The notes under the pieces were generated by a model. That model did no database searches, was not told the origin of the DNA, and saw only the letters and a list, made by a program, of their open reading frames with translations. A stretch of 64,000 nt of DNA, taken from assembly GCA_030066015.1 (NCBI GenBank), contig JASJCL010000003.1, positions 52,664 to 116,663 on the forward strand. Direction: 5' to 3'. Shown here one piece after another: positions 8,924-17,932 of the stretch (positions within the stretch are counted from its first letter, which is position 1; each line of letters begins with the position of its first letter). The DNA comes from Desulfosarcinaceae bacterium. GTDB taxonomy: Bacteria; Desulfobacterota; Desulfobacteria; Desulfobacterales; Desulfosarcinaceae. Position numbers and translations under genes: made by a program.

Positions 8924-9937
8924 TTAGACAGAGCCCTCTGGCGCGGTTTCAGAAGCGGGCGCCGGATCACTGCTGGCTGGCTGGGGAGGGGGGGTATTGT
9001 AGCTATGGCGCACCCGGCCGAGCAGCAACGAGGACCTTCGCAACCCGACCCACGTCAAAGTGAGGCCCAGGAGAAGGAAGCCCAGGGCCAGCCGGCCTTC
9101 ATCTCGGAGGAGGGCACGCATTCCGAGTAGCGTTCCCATGGCACCGATAAATAGACCCAGACACCAGGCGCAGAGTTGCATTTCCCACACGAGGGGCGTC
9201 TGTGGATGCTGCCCCCATCGACGATAAAAGCGGACCTGCTCCGGCACCCGCAGTAAATGGAAGTAGATAAAATGCATCCCCACCCAGCTGAGAAAGAGGG
9301 CACCGATCACATCACTGAGCCAGTGACTGAAGGACATGCAACGTCCCACCCCCATAATCAATGTGTAGAGCAGGGCGAATGCGCCCCAAATCCAGCCCAG
9401 GCGCCGGACCGAATGGGAGCGCAGTGGATCGGCAGCGAGCACATAGGCCAGGGCCATCAGCAGGAACACCTGGGCGGTGTGACCGCTGGGAAAGCTGCCC
9501 CGATAGATACCGTCCGTCACATAGTGGGGGCCGAACTCAAACCAATGACTGAAGGCCAACCCTCTCTCCAGCACCTCTTTGGGACGCGCACGTCCCATGA
9601 CCCATTTGAGGCTGTGCACTACCTGAATGGCGGTGATCAGAGCACTGGTGAGGGCGAAGCCGAGATGGGGGCGCCAGCGGTCCAAAGCGGGCCGGAAGAC
9701 GCCTTTCCAGGTAAGGTAGTAGCCCACCGCTGCAATGATGAGAACAAGCACCACCGGATCGCCCCCGCCCATCCATTCCCCCTCAAAGAGCGTACGGTCC
9801 ATGAAGCGGTCCAGGCGTGACCAACGGTGTTGTCGCAGCCAAATCGTCCATGAGCGATCTACTGCTGGAACGATTGCCAGTCCGAGGACGCCGAGGGCAA
9901 CCAGGACATTCCGTCCTGTGGTGGTCGATAGGAGCAT
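8924..9937 (-). CDS. PAP2-family membrane phosphatase
   Basis: 337 residues from ATG 9937; an upstream frame extension to 10030 looks non-coding in composition. The PAP2 signature is complete: KWVMGRARPKEV, GSFPSGHTAQVF and GVGRCMSFSHWLSDVIGA, within about eight hydrophobic segments. Catalytic residues are the Ser-Gly-His of motif 2 and the His/Asp of motif 3. Expected substrates are lipid phosphates at the outer face of the inner membrane. It forms a two-gene unit with the downstream membrane protein at 8010-8918. Confidence 0.88.
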   Translation of the reverse strand: MLLSTTTGRNVLVALGVLGLAIVPAVDRSWTIWLRQHRWSRLDRFMDRTLFEGEWMGGGDPVVLVLIIAAVGYYLTWKGVFRPALDRWRPHLGFALTSALITAIQVVHSLKWVMGRARPKEVLERGLAFSHWFEFGPHYVTDGIYRGSFPSGHTAQVFLLMALAYVLAADPLRSHSVRRLGWIWGAFALLYTLIMGVGRCMSFSHWLSDVIGALFLSWVGMHFIYFHLLRVPEQVRFYRRWGQHPQTPLVWEMQLCAWCLGLFIGAMGTLLGMRALLRDEGRLALGFLLLGLTLTWVGLRRSSLLLGRVRHSYNTPPPQPASSDPAPASETAPEGSV

Positions 9938-10159
9938 GGGGCAGTGTGGATCTCCAGGGTGATTGTCCTGCTCGGGACGATCTCCGAACGCGGCGCGGGT
10001 GCGCCCCGGTAAGCAGTTTCCCCCTACCACAGATGACGCTTGGCCACAATATGCGAACCACCCGTATCGTCCCCTGCGCTTGCCCCTTTACGGCGGACGG
10101 CCGTCCGTGTACACTACGCCGCGGAACGATGGAATCGGACCCTGTAAGGAACGTGCACC

Positions 10160-11089
10160 ATGACCCTCCTGCTGGCGACCCCCACCATGAATCCCGCCGC
10201 CTGGCTGCGGGCCTTCGAGCGCTTGACGCCTGAACTGGATGTCCGCGCGTGGCCCGATTGTGGAGATCCCACTGATATTCGGTTTATCGTTGCCTGGGAG
10301 ACGCCCCCCGGTTTCTTCTCGGAATTCCCCCGCCTCGCGTGCATCGCCTCCTTGGGGGCAGGGGTCGACCATCTCCTGGGCGATCCCGACCTGCCGCGGG
10401 GGGTCTTTGTCACCCGCGTGATTGATCCCTCCATCACTCAGCAGATGAGCGAATATGTCATCCTCCATGTGCTGCGGTTCAGCCGGCACAGCCAAAGCTT
10501 CGACCAAGACACTGTAGAGGAGATCTGGCGGCCACGGATTCCGCTGCAGGCTTCCGACCTAACGGTGGGCATCATGGGATTGGGGCAGTTGGGGTTGGAC
10601 GCCGCCCACAAGCTGATGCAGCTCGGTTTCCCCGTCATCGGTTGGCGACGCACGCACAAGGATGTTGCGGGAATCACGACGTACGTCGGCGCCGAGGCGC
10701 TGCCCGACTTTTTGGCCGAGTGCCGCGTTCTCATCTGCATGCTGCCGCTGACCCCCGCCACGCAAGGGCTCCTGGATGCGGAAACCTTTCGCCTGCTGCC
10801 GCGAGATGCCTATGTGATCAATGTGGCCCGCGGTGCGCATTTGGTAGAGAGCGACCTTATGGCCGCCTTGGATCGGGGGCACTTGGCCGGGGCCTGCCTG
10901 GATGTGTTCGAAACCGAGCCCCTGCCGGCCGGACATCCCCTCTGGCACCATCCCAAGGTAACGATAACGCCCCACATCGCCAGCCTCACCAACCCGACCG
11001 ATGTGGTGCCCCAGATGGCAGAGAACTACCAGCGGGTAATGGCGGGTGAGCGGCCCCATCATCTGGTGGACATCGAGCGTGGATACTGA
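10160..11089 (+). CDS. D-2-hydroxyacid dehydrogenase, GhrA-like (glyoxylate/hydroxypyruvate reductase A)
   Basis: 309 residues, the normal length of the GhrA branch. The NAD(P)-binding motif GIMGLGQLG lies near residue 138. The catalytic Arg is in VINVARGAHLVE, the Glu in CLDVFETEPLP, and the His in ITPHIASLTNP. It reduces glyoxylate or hydroxypyruvate with NADPH in characterised relatives. A weak purine-rich site (TAAGGAAC) precedes ATG 10160. It is the first gene of a rightward run that continues with mutM after 55 bases. Confidence 0.88.
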   Translation: MTLLLATPTMNPAAWLRAFERLTPELDVRAWPDCGDPTDIRFIVAWETPPGFFSEFPRLACIASLGAGVDHLLGDPDLPRGVFVTRVIDPSITQQMSEYVILHVLRFSRHSQSFDQDTVEEIWRPRIPLQASDLTVGIMGLGQLGLDAAHKLMQLGFPVIGWRRTHKDVAGITTYVGAEALPDFLAECRVLICMLPLTPATQGLLDAETFRLLPRDAYVINVARGAHLVESDLMAALDRGHLAGACLDVFETEPLPAGHPLWHHPKVTITPHIASLTNPTDVVPQMAENYQRVMAGERPHHLVDIERGY

Positions 11090-11144
11090 GCGGCGGCCGT
11101 CGGTGGCGCGGCGTCATTGGTATCGGCGTTGAAGGCGAGGCGCA

Positions 11145-11975
11145 GTGCCGGAACTTCCTGAAGTTCAAACAGTGGTGGACGATTTGAAGAAGGCCGGATT
11201 GGTCGGGCGCGTCGTGCACTCCGTAGGGGTGCACTGGCCAAGGAGCGTCGCCACACCAGCGGTGCAGCGATTTCGCAAAGGACTGCGGGGGGCCAAAATC
11301 GGCGGCATCTCCCGGCGTGGCAAATTCATCGTCATGGATCTGGCGGCCAACGGCTGGCTTCTGATCCACCTGCGCATGAGCGGTCATCTGCACTTGGTGC
11401 CTCGGCGTTGGCCGCGGGCGACGCATGAGCACGTGGTGATCCGATTCGACGATGCCACCGACTTGCGCTTTCATGATCCGCGCAAGTTCGGTCGTCTCTT
11501 CTGGGTGGCGGATCCCGGCGAGATTCTCAGCAAACTGGGACCCGAGCCCCTGAGCCGTGCGTTCACCGGCAGGCGGCTGGCGGGGATGTTGGCCCATCAC
11601 CGGCGACAGCTCAAACCGCTCTTGCTGGATCAGCGGTTTATCGCCGGTCTGGGGAATATCTACGTGGACGAAGCCCTGTGGGCCAGTCGGCTCCACCCGG
11701 AGACCCGGTCACATGAGATCGACGGGGATGCCGCTCGTCGGCTGCACCGTGCCATTCGGCGAGTACTTCGGAGCGGCTTGGGCAATGGCGGCACCTCCCT
11801 CAGCCGCGGGGAGACCACGTTTACATCGGTGAACGGCCGAGCGGGACGCAACCGAGATGCGTTGGCGGTGTTTCGCCGCACCGGGCAACCCTGTCTGCGC
11901 TGTCGAACGCCCATCGAGCGCATCATCGTGGGCCAACGCAGCACCCATATCTGTCGCCACTGCCAAAAGGAGTAA
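11145..11975 (+). CDS. mutM: Formamidopyrimidine-DNA glycosylase (Fpg)
   Basis: 276 residues. It starts with GTG at 11145, preceded by GAAGGCGAGG; this start is fixed because the mature protein must begin PELPEV, with Pro2 as the Schiff-base nucleophile and Glu3 catalytic. Lys60 in SRRGKF, the helix-two-turn-helix segment QRFIAGLGNIYVDEALW, and a C-terminal Cys4 zinc finger (CLRCRTP...GQRSTHICRHCQ) with its Arg are all present. It removes 8-oxoguanine and ring-opened purines in base-excision repair. Its stop is followed 6 bases later by the next start. A uracil-DNA glycosylase lies 2.5 kb downstream. Confidence 0.95.
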   Translation: MPELPEVQTVVDDLKKAGLVGRVVHSVGVHWPRSVATPAVQRFRKGLRGAKIGGISRRGKFIVMDLAANGWLLIHLRMSGHLHLVPRRWPRATHEHVVIRFDDATDLRFHDPRKFGRLFWVADPGEILSKLGPEPLSRAFTGRRLAGMLAHHRRQLKPLLLDQRFIAGLGNIYVDEALWASRLHPETRSHEIDGDAARRLHRAIRRVLRSGLGNGGTSLSRGETTFTSVNGRAGRNRDALAVFRRTGQPCLRCRTPIERIIVGQRSTHICRHCQKE

Positions 11976-11981
11976 GTGCGA

Positions 11982-13919
11982 ATGGCGTACCCGCATCTGA
12001 TGACGCCCATCACCCTGGGCGCAATGACGGCCCCCAACCGCTTGATGATGCCGGCCATGAGCATCAACTTCGGCGTGGATGACCGGGGCTATGTCACCGA
12101 TCAACTCACGGCCTATTTTTTGGACCGCGCCCGTGGCGGTACCGGGCTTCTGCTGGTCGGGGGCGGCGCCGTGCACCCCTCCGGCCTGGAGCTGCCCCAT
12201 CTGCCCATCCTCTGGGAGGACGGGTGCATTCCCGCTCTCGAAGCAATGACGCGCGCGGTGAAAGCGCACGAGGGACGCTTCGGGATGCAGCTCATGCACG
12301 GCGGCCGTCAGAGCTACCATGATCAGAAGGTGGCCCCGTCGGCCATCCCCGCACCAGCGGTTGTCAAAGGCATCCCAAGGGCACTCAGCGGTGACGACAT
12401 CGCCGAGCTGGTGGCCGCCTTTGGCGATGCCGCCCGGCGCTGTCGAGACGCCGGCTTCGATTTTATCGAGGTACATGCCGCCCACGGCTATTTGATCAAT
12501 CAGTTCCTCTCCCCCAATGCCAACCTGCGAGAGGACGCTTATGGGGGCAGCTTCGCGAACCGAATTCGTTTTCTCATGGAACTGATCGCCGATATTCGCC
12601 AAAAAACGGGCGATGATTTTCCCCTGGGAATCCGCATCAACGGGGAGGACTACCTCGACGGCGGTTGGACGCTGGACGATGCACGCCGACTGGCGCCACT
12701 TCTCGAAAGGGCGGGGGTGGATTATCTGCACATCTCCGCAGGCGTCTACGGATCGTCTCAATTGACCATTCCCTCCATGTACGTGCCCGAAGGCTGCTTC
12801 ATCCACCTGGCCGCTGAGGTGAAGCGGGTGGTCGACCTGCCGATCGTGGCCGTTGGGCGCATCAAGACCCTCGAGATGGCCGAGACCGTCGTGGCCGAAG
12901 GTCAGGCCGATATCGTGGCCATGGGCCGTGCCCATTTGGCCGATCCCCACCTGGCACACAAGGCGAACCATGAAGGCGGATCCAATCTGCGTCCCTGTAT
13001 GGGGTGCTGCGTGGGCTGCATCCATGCCGTCCTTGCCCTGGAGCCGGGTGGGTGTGTGGTCAATCCCGATGTGGGGCGGGAGCACCTTCTCCATTCGCCA
13101 GCCACTGCAGCTGGGGCACCGTCCACGAAACAGATTCTGGTGATTGGGGCGGGGCCGGCCGGTATGGCGGCCGCCCGCATGGCGGCGCTGAACGGTCATA
13201 AGGTGCGCTTGGTCGAGCAGAGCGATCATACCGGCGGTATCGCGCGGTTGGCGGCGCAAGCGCCGGGACGAAGGGAGGTGGGAGAGGTGATGACCTACTT
13301 CCGGGATGAAATTGAGCGGCTCGGCATCCCGGTTGCGCTGAATAGTGATGGTATCGAGCGGATTTTGGAAGCGGATCGTTTCGATGCCGTGGTCGTCGCC
13401 ACCGGCAGTTTGCCTGAGGTGCCGCTGATAAAGGGAATCGCCCAGACGCGCATGCAGCTTCTTTCTGTATTGGATGTGTTGGCGGGAGAAACCGTGGACG
13501 GAGAGTGCATCCTCGTATTGGGCGGAAACCAGGGCGCCCTCACCACTACCGATTTTCTGGCGGAGGCGGGCAAATCTGTCACCATCCTCAACCGTCAGCA
13601 ACATTACGCTGAAGAGATGTCGAGCAACGACCGCTACTACCTGCGGGAGCGGTTGAAGCGCGATTCCGTAAGCCTGTTCAAGGCGGTCACCGTAAAGCGA
13701 ATTCTGCCCGACGGGGCAAGGGTCGTCATCGCCGGTGAAACCAAAGACCTGGTTGGCTTTGATGCGCTGGTGGTGGCAGAGGGCATGACGCCCATCCGGG
13801 ACACCCTCGCCGCCATCCGCAAACGCGGTTTGCCCTTTACCCTCATCGGGGATGCCAAAGAGGCCCGTACATTGATGCATGCCATCGCCGAGGGGGAAGA
13901 GATTGGGCGTGCCATTTGA
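11982..13919 (+). CDS. NADH:flavin oxidoreductase / 2,4-dienoyl-CoA or enoate reductase family (FMN, 4Fe-4S, FAD)
   Basis: 645 residues. Residues ~1-330 are an Old Yellow Enzyme barrel (HGGRQSY, FDFIEVHAAHGYLINQFLSP, GSFANRIRF). Then comes a 4Fe-4S Cys set (CMGCCVGCIHAV plus a downstream Cys in GGCVVNP) and an FAD/NAD module starting ILVIGAGPAGMAAARMA. This is the FadH/enoate reductase/BaiCD architecture, which reduces activated C=C bonds with electrons relayed from NAD(P)H. ATG 11982 is preferred over GTG 11976 because the ribosome site AAAAGGAG is correctly spaced for it. The hotdog thioesterase downstream fits acyl-CoA chemistry. Confidence 0.92.
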   Translation: MAYPHLMTPITLGAMTAPNRLMMPAMSINFGVDDRGYVTDQLTAYFLDRARGGTGLLLVGGGAVHPSGLELPHLPILWEDGCIPALEAMTRAVKAHEGRFGMQLMHGGRQSYHDQKVAPSAIPAPAVVKGIPRALSGDDIAELVAAFGDAARRCRDAGFDFIEVHAAHGYLINQFLSPNANLREDAYGGSFANRIRFLMELIADIRQKTGDDFPLGIRINGEDYLDGGWTLDDARRLAPLLERAGVDYLHISAGVYGSSQLTIPSMYVPEGCFIHLAAEVKRVVDLPIVAVGRIKTLEMAETVVAEGQADIVAMGRAHLADPHLAHKANHEGGSNLRPCMGCCVGCIHAVLALEPGGCVVNPDVGREHLLHSPATAAGAPSTKQILVIGAGPAGMAAARMAALNGHKVRLVEQSDHTGGIARLAAQAPGRREVGEVMTYFRDEIERLGIPVALNSDGIERILEADRFDAVVVATGSLPEVPLIKGIAQTRMQLLSVLDVLAGETVDGECILVLGGNQGALTTTDFLAEAGKSVTILNRQQHYAEEMSSNDRYYLRERLKRDSVSLFKAVTVKRILPDGARVVIAGETKDLVGFDALVVAEGMTPIRDTLAAIRKRGLPFTLIGDAKEARTLMHAIAEGEEIGRAI

Positions 13920-13998
13920 AGCGCTACGCATATGGACGGACGCTGTGTCACGGCGCCCTGCGGTTCCGGCATAATTACTGAAGAGCACTGGGGACGCC

Positions 13999-14445
13999 AT
14001 GGCCAGAGTGGAACTGATCTTTCCGGAGCCGATCGTCTACGCGGAATCCATCGACCTGCGTGTCACGGATATGAGCCGTGCCGGGCACCTTGGGTTCGAC
14101 AAGCTGGTGAGCCTTCTCCAGCATGTGTTGGCGCGTTTCTTCGACCATTATGGCCTGCCCGCTGGCGGTGGAAACAGCCCATCCATCATCGTCAAAGATC
14201 TGGCCGTCGTCTACCAGGGAGAGGCCCACACCGGGGACCGTCTCTCATTCGCGGTTGGCGTGGGCGAACGCGGTGAGCGATGGATCGAGCTCTATTTTCG
14301 GGTTACGCGAGAGGATGAGTCGTCGGCCAGCGACCGTCCGGTCTCGCTGGCGAAGATGGCCGTGCTCTGCTTCGATTATGCGGCGGGCTGTACAATGCCC
14401 TTTCCGGCGGCGGTGATGAGGGCCCTTATCCATGACGGCACCTGA
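13999..14445 (+). CDS. Acyl-CoA thioesterase, hotdog fold
   Basis: 148 residues with the hotdog pattern: an N-terminal strand, a central helix with RAGHLGFDKLVSLLQHVLARFF, the strand IIVKDLAVVYQGEAHTGDRLSF, and a C-terminal strand SLAKMAVLCFDY. This matches 4-hydroxybenzoyl-CoA-thioesterase-like or FadM-like enzymes. It overlaps the next gene by 14 bases and lies 79 bases after the enoate reductase, so it belongs to the same operon. The substrate is not predictable. Confidence 0.82.
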   Translation: MARVELIFPEPIVYAESIDLRVTDMSRAGHLGFDKLVSLLQHVLARFFDHYGLPAGGGNSPSIIVKDLAVVYQGEAHTGDRLSFAVGVGERGERWIELYFRVTREDESSASDRPVSLAKMAVLCFDYAAGCTMPFPAAVMRALIHDGT

Positions 14446-15157
14446 TAGCTGGACGTCGATCTTCTGCGATCTGATCGAAGAGTTGAAGCCGCTTACCTTC
14501 CACGGGACGGCTGCCCATGTTTACAACCCCCTGATATACGCGGCCGCGTCTCATGATGCCTATTTCACGCATTATGGGCAGGGACAACGCGAAATCCTCT
14601 TGGTGGGCATGAACCCGGGCCCCTGGGGTATGGCCCAGACAGGCGTCCCCTTCGGCGAGGTGGCAGCGGTGCGCGACTGGCTCAAGATCGAGGCCCCGGT
14701 GGGAGAACCTCCCAATCCCCATCCCAAGAAGCCGGTCACCGGTTTCGCCTGTCACCGCAGCGAAGTGAGCGGCCGGCGGGTATGGGGGTGGGCAAAAGCC
14801 GCTTTTGGCGAGCCGGAGCGGTTCTTCAAGCGGTTTTTTATTTTCAACTATTGTCCCCTATTGTTTCTCGACAAAGACGGGCGCAATCTGACGCCCGACA
14901 AGTTCAAGTTAGCGGTACGCAGGCCCCTGCAGTCCGCCTGCGATCGTGCCCTGCTGCGGGCGGTGCGGTTGCTAAAGCCCACATATGTCATCGGGATCGG
15001 GCGGTTTGCCGAGGCGCAGATCGTCCGAGCGCTGGCGAAGCTGCCGATCCACACGGGCTGCATCACCCACCCCAGTCCCGCCAACCCAAAGGCCAACCGA
15101 GGCTGGCGCACCGTGATCCAAAAGGAGTTGGGTGACCTGGGCATTATGATTTCGTAA
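14432..15157 (+). CDS. SMUG1-type uracil-DNA glycosylase
   Basis: 241 residues. Motif 1, VGMNPGPWGMAQTGVPFGE, near residues 58-76 contains the catalytic Asn that activates water, and motif 2, HPSPANPKANRGW, near residues 213-225 forms the DNA-intercalating loop. Both are diagnostic of single-strand-selective monofunctional uracil glycosylase (family 3), rare in bacteria outside a few lineages. It removes uracil and 5-hydroxymethyluracil. It overlaps the thioesterase by 14 bases and shares a transcription unit with mutM, forming a small repair cluster. Confidence 0.93.
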   Translation: MTAPDSWTSIFCDLIEELKPLTFHGTAAHVYNPLIYAAASHDAYFTHYGQGQREILLVGMNPGPWGMAQTGVPFGEVAAVRDWLKIEAPVGEPPNPHPKKPVTGFACHRSEVSGRRVWGWAKAAFGEPERFFKRFFIFNYCPLLFLDKDGRNLTPDKFKLAVRRPLQSACDRALLRAVRLLKPTYVIGIGRFAEAQIVRALAKLPIHTGCITHPSPANPKANRGWRTVIQKELGDLGIMIS

Positions 15158-15338
15158 CTTGCATTTCGATGGCGTTTCCGCCAGAATCCCCGATTGCCGA
15201 TCTTCAATCGTTGCCCGCTAAGGTGTCCGATACCAGCGGGCCACACAGGGAATCGCCCGCGATTCCGCACACGGTTGGCGGCTCTCCTTCGACCGCCGCC
15301 GAATGGTAGGCGCAGCAGCGCCCAGAAAGGATGACCAA

Positions 15339-16349
15339 ATGAAAATCCGCCAATACGGGCCGATGTTGGTGGCCCTTGCGCTCACCCTGGCCGCAACCGC
15401 GAGTCTGGCCAGGGCTGAAGATGCCAAACCGGCCCCAGAGGGCGTCAAGGTGGCCACCGTCAATGGTGTTGCCATTACGCAATCCGCCTTCGATCGTGAA
15501 CTCAACCTTTTCCAACGCCGCATCCGGCGATCGCTGGACAGCCTCACCAGCGACCAGATGGCCCAGGTACAGGACTCGATCCTCAACGATCTGATTAACC
15601 GGGAGCTGTTGTTTCAGGAAAGCGGTAAACAGAAGATCGAGGTACCCGATGAAATGGTGCAGAAGGAGTTCGATCGTATCAAAGGCCGCTACCAGGATCC
15701 GAAGCAATTTCAGACGGTCATGGAACAAATGCAGATGACCGAAGCCGGGCTGAAGGAACAGATCCATCGCAAAACGGCCGTGCAGAAACTGATCAACCAG
15801 GAGGTGGGCGACAAAATTGAATTGACCGAGGCTGAGGCCAAAACGGTTTATGAGCAGAACCCGGATGATTTCAAGCAGATGGCCCAGGTGCGGGCACGCC
15901 ACATCCTTGTCAAAGTGGCGGCCGACGCCGACGAGGCCACCAAGAGTTCAGCCCGTGAAAAGCTGGCGGCGGTCCAGACGCAAGCCCAACAGGGCGCCGA
16001 CTTCGCCGAACTGGCCAAAACCCATTCGGAAGGCCCCAGCAATGTGCGTGGGGGCGACCTCGGCTTCTTCGGTCGCGGGCAGATGGTAAAACCATTCGAG
16101 GAGGCCGCCTTTGCTCTCGAGCCCGGAAAGATCAGCGACATTGTGGAGACGCGCTTCGGCTATCACCTGATAAAGGTTGAGGAGAAGAAGGCGGAGCAGG
16201 CCCTCTCCTTCGAAGAGGTCAAGGGCAAGCTCATGGAGAAGCTGAAACGCAGTAAGATCGAGCAGCAGATGATGACCTACCTGCTCTCCCTGCGGAAGGC
16301 GGCCAAGATTGAAACCTTCATGCCAAAGGCGGATGCCGCCAGCGAGTAG
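15339..16349 (+). CDS. Periplasmic peptidyl-prolyl isomerase, SurA/PrsA-like (parvulin)
   Basis: 336 residues from ATG 15339, preceded by AGAAAGGATG. A Sec signal peptide spans about residues 1-26 (ALALTLAATASLARAED). An N-terminal SurA-like helical chaperone region (INRELLFQESGKQKI) is followed by one parvulin domain (about 185-285) with RARHILVKV, LAKTHSEGPSNVRGGDLGFFGRG and RFGYHLIKV. It should assist folding of exported and outer-membrane proteins. The rotamase domain is complete. Confidence 0.93.
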   Translation: MKIRQYGPMLVALALTLAATASLARAEDAKPAPEGVKVATVNGVAITQSAFDRELNLFQRRIRRSLDSLTSDQMAQVQDSILNDLINRELLFQESGKQKIEVPDEMVQKEFDRIKGRYQDPKQFQTVMEQMQMTEAGLKEQIHRKTAVQKLINQEVGDKIELTEAEAKTVYEQNPDDFKQMAQVRARHILVKVAADADEATKSSAREKLAAVQTQAQQGADFAELAKTHSEGPSNVRGGDLGFFGRGQMVKPFEEAAFALEPGKISDIVETRFGYHLIKVEEKKAEQALSFEEVKGKLMEKLKRSKIEQQMMTYLLSLRKAAKIETFMPKADAASE

Positions 16350-16453
16350 CCCGCCGGCTGGGTTCAGACCAGCGCATCGATCAATGACCGGCGTACACAA
16401 GGGGTATCGGGATAGATGACCTGCCGACCTGGCAGGTCATCATGCGAGATCCC

Positions 16454-16612
16454 TCAGTCGAGCTTTTCGAAGAACTCCTTTTCCGCGCCACACTTGGGGC
16501 AGACCCAATCCTCGGGAAGCTCTTCGAAGGCGGTGCCAGCGGCGATCATCGTTTCAACACACCCCTCATCGGGGTCGTAGACATAACCGCAGGGGCATTC
16601 ATACTTGTCCAT
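16454..16612 (-). CDS. Rubredoxin with a C-x-C first iron-binding loop
   Basis: 52 residues from ATG 16612, preceded by GGAGAG. The second knuckle [12 protein letters not shown] is standard. The first reads [11 protein letters not shown], with one residue between the cysteines where rubredoxins usually have two; the DNA (TGC CCC TGC) confirms this. An extra Cys lies at residue 18. Rubredoxins carry one Fe in a Cys4 site and pass single electrons, in anaerobes often to oxygen or superoxide reductases. No partner enzyme is adjacent. Confidence 0.92.
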   Translation of the reverse strand: MDKYECPCGYVYDPDEGCVETMIAAGTAFEELPEDWVCPKCGAEKEFFEKLD

Positions 16613-16925
16613 CGATCTCTCCTTACGACAGCGGTGTGATTCAGTGGATCTGAATTGCGCTCCAATTCTGCGAGAGCTGTGCCAATTGCCCAACGGTCAG
16701 AAATAGTTAGCTAATATCATTGCTTAATTTTATTTTCTTCGCGCGATCAAGGGCGGTTCCGCGCGGCCCAATATGAAACTCGCACCGGCCATCGTTTTTA
16801 GTAACAAATTGGAATAATTTGTTATCTTCATATTTCAATGTGTGCCGCACTGTCTCAGGAGACAAACCCAAGACACTCCCTGGATGCTGCGACAGTGCCA
16901 AACAACCCCCGGGTAGGAGGTGCCC
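16613..16925. other. AT-rich intergenic region with a perfect inverted repeat
   Basis: This divergent promoter region between rubredoxin and the lipoprotein is markedly AT-rich. It contains TAACAAATT at 16802-16810 and its exact reverse complement AATTTGTTA at 16816-16824, separated by 5 bases. That is a likely regulator-binding palindrome rather than a terminator, because no T-run follows. A 64-codon minus-strand frame across it has no recognisable features. Confidence 0.5.
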
Positions 16926-17270
16926 ATGTACCGATTTTACACTTACATTCCGTGGATTTTGCTGTTGCTGTTATTGGCAGGCTGTACCCAGGAGACCCAA
17001 AACAAATTCGGCCGCTCGATTCAAAACTGGACGGGGACGGACGGCGTCCTCGATATTTATGCCGGTGACAAGCTGGTGAAGCGCTTTATCAAGATCGACA
17101 AGATCTCCACCGCTTACGGCACGAGCGACAAAGCCCCCAGGCCCTATCGCTTCGGCTATGGCTTTGCCGACCTGAATTTCAATCTCATCAAAGATCCCGG
17201 CGAAAAAAAGGTCTATTTCGAGTTCAGTGACTATAGCACAAGCTATGTCTTCTATGAGAATCCCTCCTGA
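16926..17270 (+). CDS. Small lipoprotein of unknown function
   Basis: 114 residues. ATG 16926 has a perfect AGGAGG at 16915-16920, which decides it over GTG 16920. A lipoprotein signal peptide ends in LLLLLLAGC, with Cys at about residue 20. The mature part is a small beta-rich domain (DGVLDIYAGDKLVKRFIKIDKISTA...) without a family I know. The following acyltransferase frame overlaps its 3' end, so the two are likely one unit. Confidence 0.85.
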   Translation: MYRFYTYIPWILLLLLLAGCTQETQNKFGRSIQNWTGTDGVLDIYAGDKLVKRFIKIDKISTAYGTSDKAPRPYRFGYGFADLNFNLIKDPGEKKVYFEFSDYSTSYVFYENPS

Positions 17271-17895
17271 AGCTGGCCTCGGACCAGCGCACCATGTCGG
17301 TCCTCTGCCGCCACGAATTCACCATGGGCTCAAAACAGCGTTGCGCCTCCTCTTCGCGCCTTTCGGTGGCTTTCGTGTGGTGGGGGCAGACAACATTCCC
17401 CGACAGGGCGGTTTTCTGCTTCTGCCCAAGCATCAGCGGTGGGTCGATATCCCCTACCTGGGATTGGCCTGCCCGCGGCGACTGTGTTACGTCGCCAAAG
17501 TCGAGCTGTTTCAAGCGCCTCTCAGCAGGCATATTTTTACCTTCCTGGGGGGGATCCCTCTGGACCGGCGGCGCCCCATCGCCACCAGACATTCCCTGAG
17601 AGCCATTCGGAAGACCCTACAGAGCGGCTGTGGCGTCGTGGTGTTTCCGGAGGGAACCTATGTACCAGGTCGTATGGGCGACGAGCGCAGCAGTCTTCTG
17701 CGATACCTGATCAGACACGTGCCGGTACCGCTGGTGCCGGTGGGCATCTCCTATACGGTGGCGGTCGGTCGGCGCACGGTGATTTTACGCTTTGGCGCCC
17801 CCCAGCTTCCGGTGAACAGCGATTGCTCCATGACGCTCAGCGCGTCGATATTCGATCGGATTGCGAGTCTGTCGGGGTTGGATGGAAGGTGTTGA
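17245..17895 (+). CDS. 1-acyl-sn-glycerol-3-phosphate acyltransferase (PlsC family)
   Basis: About 216 residues. Motif I is KHQRWVDI, keeping the His-x4-Asp pair, and motif III is VFPEGTY. Further blocks are GGIPLDRRR and VPLVPVGISY. It transfers an acyl chain to lysophosphatidate in phospholipid synthesis. The start is uncertain: GTG 17227, ATG 17245 and ATG 17254 are in frame, all inside the preceding lipoprotein gene and none with a good ribosome site. Confidence 0.85.
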   Translation: MSSMRIPPEAGLGPAHHVGPLPPRIHHGLKTALRLLFAPFGGFRVVGADNIPRQGGFLLLPKHQRWVDIPYLGLACPRRLCYVAKVELFQAPLSRHIFTFLGGIPLDRRRPIATRHSLRAIRKTLQSGCGVVVFPEGTYVPGRMGDERSSLLRYLIRHVPVPLVPVGISYTVAVGRRTVILRFGAPQLPVNSDCSMTLSASIFDRIASLSGLDGRC

Positions 17896-17932
17896 CGCAT
17901 GGCGGCCCGTGCGGCTGGCGGGGCGAAGCTGC

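Noticed and set aside
11709..14000. 763-codon minus-strand open frame
   Set aside because: It is antisense to the well-supported enoate reductase and mutM; it results from high GC codon bias.
16707..16901. 64-codon minus-strand frame in the AT-rich gap
   Set aside because: No ribosome site, no recognisable family; it runs through a probable operator palindrome.
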